NCBI GenBank assembly: GCA_947442095.1
Contig: CANEVG010000197.1
Span: 1 to 6,688, forward strand
Reading direction: 5' to 3'
From: Sphingomonadaceae bacterium
GTDB taxonomy: Bacteria > Pseudomonadota > Alphaproteobacteria > Sphingomonadales > Sphingomonadaceae
DNA length: 6,688 bases
The translations under genes and the position numbers were made by a program. Shown piece after piece: positions 1-6,565 of the stretch; positions within the stretch are counted from its first letter, which is position 1; each line of letters begins with the position of its first letter. The notes beneath the pieces were generated by a model. The model was not told where the DNA came from. It searched no databases and saw nothing but the letters and a program-made list of their open reading frames with translations.

Positions 1-156
1 ATCGGTAATTTTGGTACTAACCAGGGCTGGAACAGCGACAATATCTTCCATCGCGAAGTCGCAGATATCAATCGTGACGGGCTTCCCGATATCGTGGGCT
101 TTGGTGTCGCGGGGGTGCTGGTCGGCTTTAACCAGAGCGAGTTCCTGATAGGGTAA
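1..156 (+). CDS. FG-GAP/VCBS-repeat protein, C-terminal end (partial)
   Basis: Frame 1 is open from the first base and stops at TAA 154-156, giving the last 51 residues of a protein that begins outside the window. The visible part holds one repeat of the FG-GAP/VCBS type: a calcium-binding loop DINRDGLPD (D22, N24, D26 and D30 of the visible part) followed by a hydrophobic strand, IVGFG, and a second one, GVLVGFN. Such repeats build beta-propellers in secreted or cell-surface proteins of bacteria, often for adhesion or as the non-catalytic part of extracellular enzymes. The chain ends six residues after the last strand, so the repeat is the true C-terminal blade and no anchor or secretion tail follows it. 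Which enzyme or adhesin this belongs to cannot be told from the window. Family assignment is fairly sure; function is open. Confidence 0.8.
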   Translation: MGNFGTNQGWNSDNIFHREVADINRDGLPDIVGFGVAGVLVGFNQSEFLIG

Positions 157-284
157 CGCACAGAAGCGCCAGATCTCTCATTTTGGCCGGATACAAATCT
201 GTGCCATTGGTGCTGACGGGGGACAGGCTATCAGCAGAAGGGTTCGGTTGTCGCCAAGCCTATTGGGATTGGTTTGCCCCTAGG

Positions 285-313
285 GTGACACCTTGTTAAA
301 TTTCTTGTATACT
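285..313 (+). promoter_or_regulatory. Sigma70-type promoter for the large HAD/glycosyltransferase gene
   Basis: A -35 box GTGACA (285-290, one mismatch to TTGACA) lies 17 bp before a -10 box TATACT (308-313, one mismatch to TATAAT). The expected transcription start is near 320, about 19 bases before the ATG at 339, so the leader would be short. This is the best promoter-like element I see in the window, and it fits a new transcription unit after the upstream FG-GAP gene. It was found by eye and not tested. Confidence 0.5.
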
Positions 314-338
314 GGACCCCTCGGTCTCACGCGAAACG

Positions 339-3300
339 ATGTCAGTTGCTGAAACAGATCAGGTGGGTACGATTATGGTTGCTGATGATTTTGCAAGCAC
401 AGGGGACACTTCTCCGCCCACTGATATTGCTGCCAACGAGGAGATAGATGCGATCAAGCATGGAGGGGCGCTACCGCAAGTTCGCGTGCCTGAATTCGCA
501 ACCACAAGGCACTCTGAATCGCTCATAACTGGTCTGGCCAGCGATATAAATCTGAAGCGCTTCTTCGACCCTGATTGGTATCAGCGCATACACAAGCTCC
601 CGGCTGGCACTGATGCGCTGCGCCACCAACTCGAGAACAACTGGATGCCAGCCCCGTTCTTCTGTGAAAAATCCTACCTGCGGGAGAATCCCGATGCCGC
701 AGAGGCAGGCAACGCGTTCCTGCATTTTGTCACCAGAGGAGCCCACGAGCGGCGGTCACTTGGCTTAGACGCCGAACTCGTTGCCACAATGCGCCGGCTG
801 AACCGCGATTTTGACTGGTCGGGTATCGACGAGACCGGCTTGTTGCCCTCATTCGATCCGGGTGCCGCTGCGCCAGTCATTCAGCCTACCGGCGTAATGC
901 CGGAGCCGTCAGTCAGCGTCGATGCACTGCAGATGGCAAGTTATCTTCATCGGTCGGCTTCTGTGGACCTGATCAGCTTCGATGTCTGGGACACGCTGCT
1001 GCGTCGCTGCTGCCATCCGGACGAGGTCAAACTGCACGCCGCCGACATCCTCCAGCGCGAGTTGCGCTGCAATGGCAGGGCTAGCGATGTGACCGCTTCC
1101 GGCCTGTTCCGCCTTCGGCAATTGGCTGAGTGGCGGGTTGCGGACAACCACTATGAATATCGCTATGCCGAGGTCCTAACCGAGTGGTTGATTCTTGCCG
1201 GCGTCGTCAAGGATGATGAGAGACAGCGCCTGGCCAGTCTGCTGCTTGAGGCAGAGCTGTCGTTTGAGATGCGGGTGACCCGCGTTGATCCGACCGGGTA
1301 TGCGATGCTTGTGTCTCATCCCGACGTCCCCAAGATTGCCATTTCCGATTTTTATATGTCGGGCCGGGAAATGCAGCGGTTGTTGGCCCATCATGGCCTG
1401 GCGTCTCATTTTCGTGCGATCTACGTTTCGAGTGACTACAAGCAGACCAAGCGGGAAGGCAGCCTGTTCCGCCATGTCCTCTCCAGTGAGGGCATCGCGG
1501 CTGACAGGATGCTACACATAGGCGACAATGCCCATGCCGATTGCGCCATACCCGCAGCAATGAACATCGATGCCTTGCACTATGTGGATTATACAGAACT
1601 GCGCCGCCGAGCGTTTTTCGACGCCCGTTTCGACGCGCAGCTCAAGGGCGATGGCAAGTTCATGCTGGCCGGCTTGGCAGGGCCCACCGTGCATGGGGAT
1701 GAAGCTGCCGGTCGTCAGGTTGCCAGATGCAAGGTCGCCAGCGCGGCGGCTGACACTGTTTGCGCGGAAAGGCCCTCACCTGCGGAAATGTCAAGCATCG
1801 ACATGCTCGCCATGGGCTTCCTGGGCTTCGGGCTTTTTACGCTCGATCGCGCCAAGGCCAGTGGCGCTGAATCGGTTTACTTCGCCACCCGCGAGGGCAT
1901 CTTTTTCCGCCGCGTCTGCGATCTGCTGATCCGCAGCGACGTATCCGCCGCAACGCGCTATCCGGCAACCGAACTGATCAGTGTCAGCCGCCGCTCGACG
2001 TTCGCCCCTTCGTTGCGCAATCTGTCCATAGAAGAAATGATGCGCATATGGGCCCAATATTCGACCCAGTCCATGGCGGCGATGGCCCGGTCGCTTAACT
2101 TCGACCTTGATATGATGGCTGGTTTCTGTTCCCGGTTCGACATCGAACTGGACGAGGAAATCCAGTATCCTTGGCAAGATGCGCGGGTCCAAGCGCTCTT
2201 TGATGATGCTGAATTCTGCGCTTGGGGCGGAAATGCGCTGCTGTCGCAAAGGCGGGAAATTCTTGCTTATCTTGAAAGAATTGGCTTCGAACCGTCGTGC
2301 AATCGGGACCGGTTCTTTGTCGATATCGGCTGGCGCGGCACGATCCAAGACAATCTCGCCCGTCTCGTGCGGGGCAGGATTGAAGGCGTTTACCTCGCGC
2401 TATACCCCTACCTTACCGAACAGCCGTTCAATTCCGTCAAGCATGGCTTCCTGGCCAACCATAACGGCGAAGGTGACCGCTACGACGTGCGCAGCTGGGC
2501 TGCGTTGGAATTCATCACAAACGGGCGCGGTGGCTCTGTGGTGGATTTTGTTGATGGGCGCCCACGAACAGAGATTTTCGAACAGGAGGAGGCGTTTCTG
2601 GCAACCTGCATCCAGCCGCTGCAGGAACAGATTTTGGTTGCCATCGAAAAATTGCTGACGGACGATCGCTTCGTCGCATTCACCCACGACAGCTTGCGGA
2701 TGATCGCTCGCGAGGCTTTCCGCGCGTTTGTCGACCGGCCTGCACCGGGCATCGCTGCGATGTTCCAGAAGCTGAATCATAATGAGACCTTCGGCACTGG
2801 CAAGGTCCAGTCAATGTCTTACGATCTCGCCAAACTGGATGCAGAACAGCCAGCGGATCTTCACGCCGGGGTCCGCAAGATCCTCGCCATGACCCCGTGG
2901 CCTGAAGCATGGACGCGGGCAGACAGCACGCGCAAAGCGATCGCCGACCTCCCGCTCGACTTTCGGCTCGCGCTGCCGCGCCATTCCGGTCTGGTCCGGG
3001 CTCCTGCTGTGGTGCGCAGCCTTGGCGAGTCGATCGCGATCTATGCGCCCCCCCCGATCGCTGGCTCTGGCGGCCATCGGACCATTTACATGCTTGCCCG
3101 CGCTCTTGACGCTGCGGGCTACAGAGTCGACCTTTTTTCAGAAGCGCGAGGTAACTTCGAATATAAGGAGCAAGAGCTTTTCGGCAGCGATATCCGCTTG
3201 CACGATAGCTGGCAGGCCGGCGTTACGCCGAGCGCCGCATTCGCCACGATTTGGAATTCTGCCGGTTACCTCGTTGAATTTTTGCCGAAGGATGTCCCCA

Positions 3301-4181
3301 AGTTCTATTTCATTCAGGATCTGGAGGCGGTGTTCAATCCGCTCAGTGACGGTTATCTGCGCGCCGAAAACTCCTATACTTTGGGCTTGAATGCGATCTG
3401 CGTCGGCCGTTGGCTCCCGCACGTGCTGCGTTCGCAGTACGGAATCGGCGCCGCCACCGGCGGGCTGGGCGTGGACACGGGCATTTACCACCCGATTTCC
3501 AACCCGCAGCTGATCAGGCAGTTTCCGCGCCGTAATGAGATCGCGGTCCTGTATCAGCCAGAAAAGTGGCGGCGCGCACCGGAATTGTGTCTGGCTGCAC
3601 TCGACCTCGTCAAGCGCCAGCGCCCTGACGTTGTAATCAGTTTCTACGGTTCGACCGAAGGCCCCGTTACGTCCTGGTCTTATCGCCATCTCGGTCTCGT
3701 CAAGGATCTCAACGAGCTCAACGTGCTCTATAACACCGCAAAGATCGGGCTGTGTTTGAGCCTTAGCAACCCCTCCCGGATACCGTTTGAAATGATGGCA
3801 GCGGGTTGTGTGCCAGTTGACGTCTACCGCTACAACAACCTGTTCGATTATGCGGACGGCACGGCTTTGCTTGCCTTTCAGACGGCTGAATCACTCGCCG
3901 CGGCCATGCTCAATCTGCTGGGCGATGAACAGAATTGGCAAGAGCGCTCCAAGCGCAGCATTACCGTTGCCGCGAACCGCACCATGGCCTGGGAAATGGA
4001 CACCGCGGTTAATGCGGTGGATTTCTGCCTGAGCGGTGGATCGCTCAACGACCTGCCGCCAACCTTGCCCAGCTATACGCAGTCACCGTTTCTCGCCGCC
4101 TCAGACAGCAATGAGTCGGTCATGGCGTGGTGCCGAAACCAGCAGGCGCAGGCTGGATTGGTTGGGGGCACTGGATGCTGA
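339..4181 (+). CDS. Multidomain HAD-like hydrolase / WsaF-like GT-B glycosyltransferase
   Basis: A 1280-residue protein without signal peptide or membrane segment, so probably cytoplasmic. Modules seen: residues ~70-145 carry a 'FDPDWY...FCEKSYLRENPDA...FLHFVTRGAHERRS' unit, common at the ends of bacterial polysaccharide glycosyltransferases. Residues ~208-420 are a HAD fold: motif I FDVWDT (D215), motif II S336 in AISDFYMSG, K371, and motif IV HIGDN with D396 and D401. Residues ~485-890 are an uncharacterised region with VYFATREG (513-520), SVSRRS (548-553) and FFVDIGWRGTIQ (659-670), as in COG5610-type proteins. Residues ~898-1232 are a GT-B glycosyltransferase: glycine-rich GSGGHRTIYMLARAL start, FYFIQDLEAVF (989-999), and the nucleotide-sugar end PSRIPFEMMAAGCVPV (1145-1160). 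It resembles rhamnosyltransferase WsaF/GT4 enzymes; the sugar is unknown. Oddities: W217 at HAD D+2, S1143 in place of the first Glu of EX7E, and a C8 tract at 3048-3055. Start: ATG 339 has no clear ribosome site, whereas ATG 375 (Met13) does. The likely role is glycan assembly. Confidence 0.88.
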   Translation: MSVAETDQVGTIMVADDFASTGDTSPPTDIAANEEIDAIKHGGALPQVRVPEFATTRHSESLITGLASDINLKRFFDPDWYQRIHKLPAGTDALRHQLENNWMPAPFFCEKSYLRENPDAAEAGNAFLHFVTRGAHERRSLGLDAELVATMRRLNRDFDWSGIDETGLLPSFDPGAAAPVIQPTGVMPEPSVSVDALQMASYLHRSASVDLISFDVWDTLLRRCCHPDEVKLHAADILQRELRCNGRASDVTASGLFRLRQLAEWRVADNHYEYRYAEVLTEWLILAGVVKDDERQRLASLLLEAELSFEMRVTRVDPTGYAMLVSHPDVPKIAISDFYMSGREMQRLLAHHGLASHFRAIYVSSDYKQTKREGSLFRHVLSSEGIAADRMLHIGDNAHADCAIPAAMNIDALHYVDYTELRRRAFFDARFDAQLKGDGKFMLAGLAGPTVHGDEAAGRQVARCKVASAAADTVCAERPSPAEMSSIDMLAMGFLGFGLFTLDRAKASGAESVYFATREGIFFRRVCDLLIRSDVSAATRYPATELISVSRRSTFAPSLRNLSIEEMMRIWAQYSTQSMAAMARSLNFDLDMMAGFCSRFDIELDEEIQYPWQDARVQALFDDAEFCAWGGNALLSQRREILAYLERIGFEPSCNRDRFFVDIGWRGTIQDNLARLVRGRIEGVYLALYPYLTEQPFNSVKHGFLANHNGEGDRYDVRSWAALEFITNGRGGSVVDFVDGRPRTEIFEQEEAFLATCIQPLQEQILVAIEKLLTDDRFVAFTHDSLRMIAREAFRAFVDRPAPGIAAMFQKLNHNETFGTGKVQSMSYDLAKLDAEQPADLHAGVRKILAMTPWPEAWTRADSTRKAIADLPLDFRLALPRHSGLVRAPAVVRSLGESIAIYAPPPIAGSGGHRTIYMLARALDAAGYRVDLFSEARGNFEYKEQELFGSDIRLHDSWQAGVTPSAAFATIWNSAGYLVEFLPKDVPKFYFIQDLEAVFNPLSDGYLRAENSYTLGLNAICVGRWLPHVLRSQYGIGAATGGLGVDTGIYHPISNPQLIRQFPRRNEIAVLYQPEKWRRAPELCLAALDLVKRQRPDVVISFYGSTEGPVTSWSYRHLGLVKDLNELNVLYNTAKIGLCLSLSNPSRIPFEMMAAGCVPVDVYRYNNLFDYADGTALLAFQTAESLAAAMLNLLGDEQNWQERSKRSITVAANRTMAWEMDTAVNAVDFCLSGGSLNDLPPTLPSYTQSPFLAASDSNESVMAWCRNQQAQAGLVGGTGC
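361..367 (+). promoter_or_regulatory. Ribosome binding site favouring an internal start at 375
   Basis: AGGTGGG (361-367) lies 7 bases before the in-frame ATG at 375. By contrast, ATG 339 is preceded only by CTCACGCGAAACG, which has no Shine-Dalgarno match. The true protein may therefore begin at Met13 (1268 residues). The 12 residues that would be lost (MSVAETDQVGTI) carry no recognisable motif. Both starts lie downstream of the predicted transcription start. Confidence 0.4.
3048..3055 (+). repeat. C8 homopolymer tract inside the large gene
   Basis: Eight consecutive C bases encode most of Pro904-Pro906, in the first beta-strand/loop of the glycosyltransferase domain (IAIYAPPPIAGSGG). Loss of one C would move translation into a frame that closes by 3390 and so would remove the glycosyltransferase domain while leaving the HAD and middle regions. 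The tract could be a slippage site or chance. In the sequence given the frame is intact. Confidence 0.9.
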
Positions 4182-4403
4182 TCGCCACTTCGACCGGCGC
4201 TGCTGCGGCGCTTTGTGGTGCAGGGGCAGCCGTGGGCGTGCGTCCTTCAGGCTGGTTTCATGCGTTTCTGCTTGCACATCCCGATTTGGCGTGAGAGCTC
4301 AGAATCGATGAAATCCTCGATCGCTCCGCTGACGGCTTCCGGCAAAAAAATTGCACCGATACTGCCCAGATGAATTCAAGAAATCCGTTTCATCGTGAGG
4401 ACC

Positions 4404-4409
4404 AGGGGG
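4404..4409 (+). promoter_or_regulatory. Ribosome binding site deciding the methyltransferase start
   Basis: AGGGGG (4404-4409) is 10 bases before ATG 4420 but only 1 base before the in-frame TTG at 4411, which is too close for that codon. A second purine-rich stretch, GAGG (4397-4400), could serve TTG 4411 at a 10-base spacing. I prefer ATG 4420; the two starts differ by three residues. Confidence 0.4.
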
Positions 4410-4419
4410 ATTGATCGAT

Positions 4420-5265
4420 ATGGCGAACGGACTGCTCCAGAATATCTTCTACGGCAATGAACTGGACGATGATGCACTGATTTTATCCTGGCCTGCTCTG
4501 GCATTTCCTGAACTCAATGAAAGTGAACGTTCCCGTTTGCTCGCTGGGGTGAAGTGTTTCTTTTCTGACGTAAAGCCGGGCGTGTTCGGCGGGCCAATCA
4601 CGGCGGGCGATGCAACGGTCCTCGCTGCCGTGATGGAATATGTCCGTCCTGTGCAAATGATCGAAATTGGCGTTGCGTCCGGTTGGTCTTCATCATTTAT
4701 CCTTAGCTATGCGGATCGCGCCGGATTGCTGGACGATGGAATTTTCCTGCATAGTTTTGATTTGCGCAAAGAATATTCCCCAGAAAAGGTGATTGGCAAC
4801 TACCTTTACACGCACCATGTCGAACTGGGCCGCCACTGGTCGCTGAACACGGAAATCACCAGTGAAACGCTACTTCGGCGACGCTTCACGCCGGAGTATC
4901 GGACTGACGGCCCGATCGTCGCGTTTGTGGATGGCGGCCATGTACATCCTTGGCCGCTCCTGGACCTCATCTACCTCCAGCGTGCCCTGCCGCATGGCAG
5001 TTGGGTGGTGCTGCAAGACAGTCAGATGATGGAACGTTGGATTGCCGACTGTGTCATTTACGACGTTCCATCGCCTGCCCCGGTCAGAGGCGTCAATCTG
5101 GCCGTATCGCACTGGCCGGGAAGCAAGATTTTCGGGACGCAACTGGCCTACAACTCTGCCGCAATCAGGCTCGATGTCAGCGACGAACAGATGAGGCTAT
5201 TCATACAGGCAATGAGACGCTATCCGTTCGAGACGGATTTCGACCCCGTTGAACTCTTGACTTAG
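4420..5265 (+). CDS. Class I SAM-dependent methyltransferase (Methyltransf_24-like)
   Basis: A 281-residue soluble protein with a Rossmann methyltransferase core. Motif I is MIEIGVASGWSS (residues 80-91, with E82, G84 and G88), the S-adenosylmethionine binding loop. D114 in HSFDLRK is the likely acidic residue at the end of strand 2. VAFVDGGHVHPWPLLDL (167-183) and VVLQDSQ (196-202) match the 'FIDGDHSYEGVLRDL...IVFHD' pattern of Methyltransf_24/CmcI-like enzymes, where the Asp and His may bind a metal or assist catalysis. Length is normal for the family and the frame is clean. The gene stands 238 bp after the large HAD/glycosyltransferase gene on the same strand, with no strong promoter seen, so co-transcription is possible. 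From context I infer O-methylation of a sugar in a surface glycan; a different small acceptor cannot be excluded. An in-frame TTG at 4411 is the alternative start. Confidence 0.85.
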   Translation: MANGLLQNIFYGNELDDDALILSWPALAFPELNESERSRLLAGVKCFFSDVKPGVFGGPITAGDATVLAAVMEYVRPVQMIEIGVASGWSSSFILSYADRAGLLDDGIFLHSFDLRKEYSPEKVIGNYLYTHHVELGRHWSLNTEITSETLLRRRFTPEYRTDGPIVAFVDGGHVHPWPLLDLIYLQRALPHGSWVVLQDSQMMERWIADCVIYDVPSPAPVRGVNLAVSHWPGSKIFGTQLAYNSAAIRLDVSDEQMRLFIQAMRRYPFETDFDPVELLT

Positions 5266-5301
5266 CGCTGTGCGTGCCAGACGTTGCCTCCAGCCTTTTG
5301 C

Positions 5302-5326
5302 GCGCAAATCTGCGCCTGTAATTTTT
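5302..5326 (+). terminator. Weak intrinsic-terminator-like hairpin after the methyltransferase gene
   Basis: GCGCA (5302-5306) and TGCGC (5311-5315) form a 5-bp GC-rich stem with a 4-base loop. A run of five T (5322-5326) follows after six bases. The stem is short and the T run is not adjacent, so this is at best a weak terminator. It lies 36 bp past the methyltransferase stop, which is a sensible place for one. Confidence 0.28.
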
Positions 5327-5399
5327 CAGTTGCGGGCCTGATCCGGCAGGGAGAGGTTACAGCAGCGGTTGCAATCCGCAATAGCTCATCCAATTTGAG

Positions 5400-5416
5400 A
5401 GTGAACGTTTTTCACT
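5400..5416 (+). promoter_or_regulatory. Small inverted repeat next to the sulfotransferase ribosome site
   Basis: AGTGAA (5400-5405) and TTCACT (5411-5416) are perfect inverted arms around a 5-base spacer. The repeat directly abuts the ribosome binding site GAAGG (5417-5421) of the gene starting at 5429. It could be a small mRNA hairpin that tunes translation or a short operator. No known protein site was recognised, and a 6-bp repeat can arise by chance. Confidence 0.3.
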
Positions 5417-5428
5417 GAAGGTAAGTTC

Positions 5429-6319
5429 ATGACCGTTGTCCTTCATATAGGCTTCCACAAGACCGGATCGTCTGCAGTTCAAGAATTCTTCTACGAAGAC
5501 CAAACATCATTGCTGGAACATGGCATTTCTTATCCGCAACCGTTGTGTTCTTATCCCTCGCACGGCGAACTTGCCTGGTGCTTCCTGAACGAGGATGCCC
5601 CTTGGAAGGACCGGACTTATCAGGTTGACGAGGTTTGCCGGCACTACACCAATATTCTCCGTGAGAACGAAAAACTGGGGCTTATTACGATATTGTCAAC
5701 CGAGGACCTGTCACTGATTTCAAAACATGACATGAAAGAATTGGCAACGATTCTATCGGAATTTCCGGTATATGTGATTATATATACACGAGATCCAGTA
5801 GACTATATGGTTTCCCTCTATAATCACGCCGTTGCCGAAGGCGCGACGCCGCTGAGCTTCCGCGATTTCTTGCTGACCGACTTCGCGTTCGAGGCGACAA
5901 GATTTGCGGAGCGGATTGAGGAGTGGGCCGACGTCTTCGGCCGACAGGCGTTGGTGGTTCGCGAATATGCGCTCGATGCAGTGGCGGATTTTGCAGACAT
6001 GCTGGGAAAGCCGCTTCAAATCAGCGCCAGCAAGCGGACGAACCCTGGCATCCACCCCTGGCTTTCAGACGCGTATCGCAAATTGCCGAATACCCCTGAC
6101 GGCCTTGCTGCCCGAACGATTTTGCGGGAGGCGTCCGAGAAAATGCCGATAGTGGATGCGATAGAGCATTTCCTCGGAAATGATGTTGGAGCCGCGTTCG
6201 TCGAACGCTATCGCCCCCCTTACCAGTCCTTTATGCGAGCAATGTCTGATATCTATCTGCACGCTTTGCCACGCCCCAGATTGCGGGCGGCCCAGCCAAA
6301 GAAGCGCCGGCGGAACTGA
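5429..6319 (+). CDS. PAPS-dependent sulfotransferase-like protein with altered C-terminus
   Basis: A 296-residue protein of the sulfotransferase fold, which transfers sulfate from 3'-phosphoadenosine-5'-phosphosulfate (PAPS) to an acceptor, here perhaps a glycan. The 5'-phosphosulfate loop is LHIGFHKTGSSAVQEFF (residues 5-21, key K11, T12, G13 and S14). ILSTEDLS (88-95) sits where related proteins have a catalytic/structural 'SSE' strand. The 3'-phosphate site is VYVIIYTRDPVDYMVSLYNH (114-133, with R121 and S129). Start ATG 5429 has ribosome site GAAGG (5417-5421) at 7 bases. The last ~20 residues (LHALPRPRLRAAQPKKRRRN) look unlike the family and are read from DNA that codes, on the other strand, for a glycosyltransferase fragment (see 6253-6549), so the natural 3' end seems to have been replaced. 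GC content also steps from about 39% (5641-5820) to about 62% (5821-5940), suggesting a mosaic. The core motifs are intact, so activity is possible. Confidence 0.8.
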   Translation: MTVVLHIGFHKTGSSAVQEFFYEDQTSLLEHGISYPQPLCSYPSHGELAWCFLNEDAPWKDRTYQVDEVCRHYTNILRENEKLGLITILSTEDLSLISKHDMKELATILSEFPVYVIIYTRDPVDYMVSLYNHAVAEGATPLSFRDFLLTDFAFEATRFAERIEEWADVFGRQALVVREYALDAVADFADMLGKPLQISASKRTNPGIHPWLSDAYRKLPNTPDGLAARTILREASEKMPIVDAIEHFLGNDVGAAFVERYRPPYQSFMRAMSDIYLHALPRPRLRAAQPKKRRRN

Positions 6320-6549
6320 TCGCGCAGGCTTTCCTCCTCCAGGAGGGCAAACAGCGCCTGTGATGCGGCCATTGGCAGGATATGCCAGCCGCGGCGATGG
6401 AACAGCGCCGTCTGTGACTGCGCGCCATAATGCTGTTGCCAGGCCAGGCAGATGCGATCGATGCCTGTCGGCCGCAAGCCGGCCCAACGCCGCCACACCA
6501 TGCGCGACGCATCCAGGAGATAGGGGGCCTCGTTGTCGCTGACGTGCAC
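6253..6549 (-). pseudogene. Truncated glycosyltransferase gene, N-terminal fragment only
   Basis: On the - strand, 98 codons run from GTG 6549 to TAG 6253. The protein contains APYLLDASRMVWRRWAGL followed by RPTGIDRICLAWQQHYG (residues 8-42), a signature of the N-terminal part of a group of sphingomonad-type polysaccharide glycosyltransferases ('DVSRLVWR...LPTGIDRVCLAY'). It continues FHRRGWHILPMAASQALFALL and FFGWAARNL, then stops after GRGKACR. Family members go on for some 250-300 more residues with the whole catalytic core, none of which is here, so this is a remnant. Its 3' end overlaps the sulfotransferase 3' end by 67 bp in the opposite direction. Its 5' end lies within about 10-20 bp of an insertion-sequence end, so the original promoter and start may be lost. 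The GTG start is a guess: the purine run AGGGG merges with it, and the frame is open upstream to 6630 through insertion-sequence DNA. Confidence 0.65.
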
Positions 6550-6565
6550 CCCTGATTGGTACCGT

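Noticed and set aside
157..284. Gap after the FG-GAP gene, searched for a terminator.
   Set aside because: CAAGCC/GGTTTG can form a six-pair stem with one G-U, but no T run follows it, so it is not called.
1791..2348. A 185-codon - strand open frame opposite the middle of the large gene.
   Set aside because: It mirrors strong + strand coding sequence, has no domain signature, and GC-rich genes commonly give such antisense frames.
3138..3689. A 183-codon - strand open frame opposite the glycosyltransferase domain.
   Set aside because: Same reason: the + strand here encodes clear GT-B motifs, and the antisense product has no recognisable feature.
4175..4294. A 39-codon + strand open frame (MLIATSTGAAAALCGAGAAV...) overlapping the stop of the large gene by 7 bases, with a G-rich stretch upstream.
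   Set aside because: Very short, low-complexity Ala/Gly-rich start, no recognisable motif; overlap with a stop codon alone is not enough to call a gene.
4182..4410. Gap between the large gene and the methyltransferase, searched for a promoter, terminator or small RNA.
   Set aside because: An A7 run (4345-4351) and TTGCAC follow each other, but no matching -10 box at 16-18 bp and no stem of more than 5 bp was found, so nothing is called.
5768..5787. Inverted repeat GTATAT...ATATAC as a possible operator.
   Set aside because: It lies inside the 3'-phosphate-binding motif region of the sulfotransferase and follows from Val/Ile/Tyr codons.
6065..6496. A 143-codon - strand frame crossing the sulfotransferase end and the glycosyltransferase remnant.
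   Set aside because: It is out of frame with the glycosyltransferase remnant, whose residues are the recognisable ones; the translation looks random.
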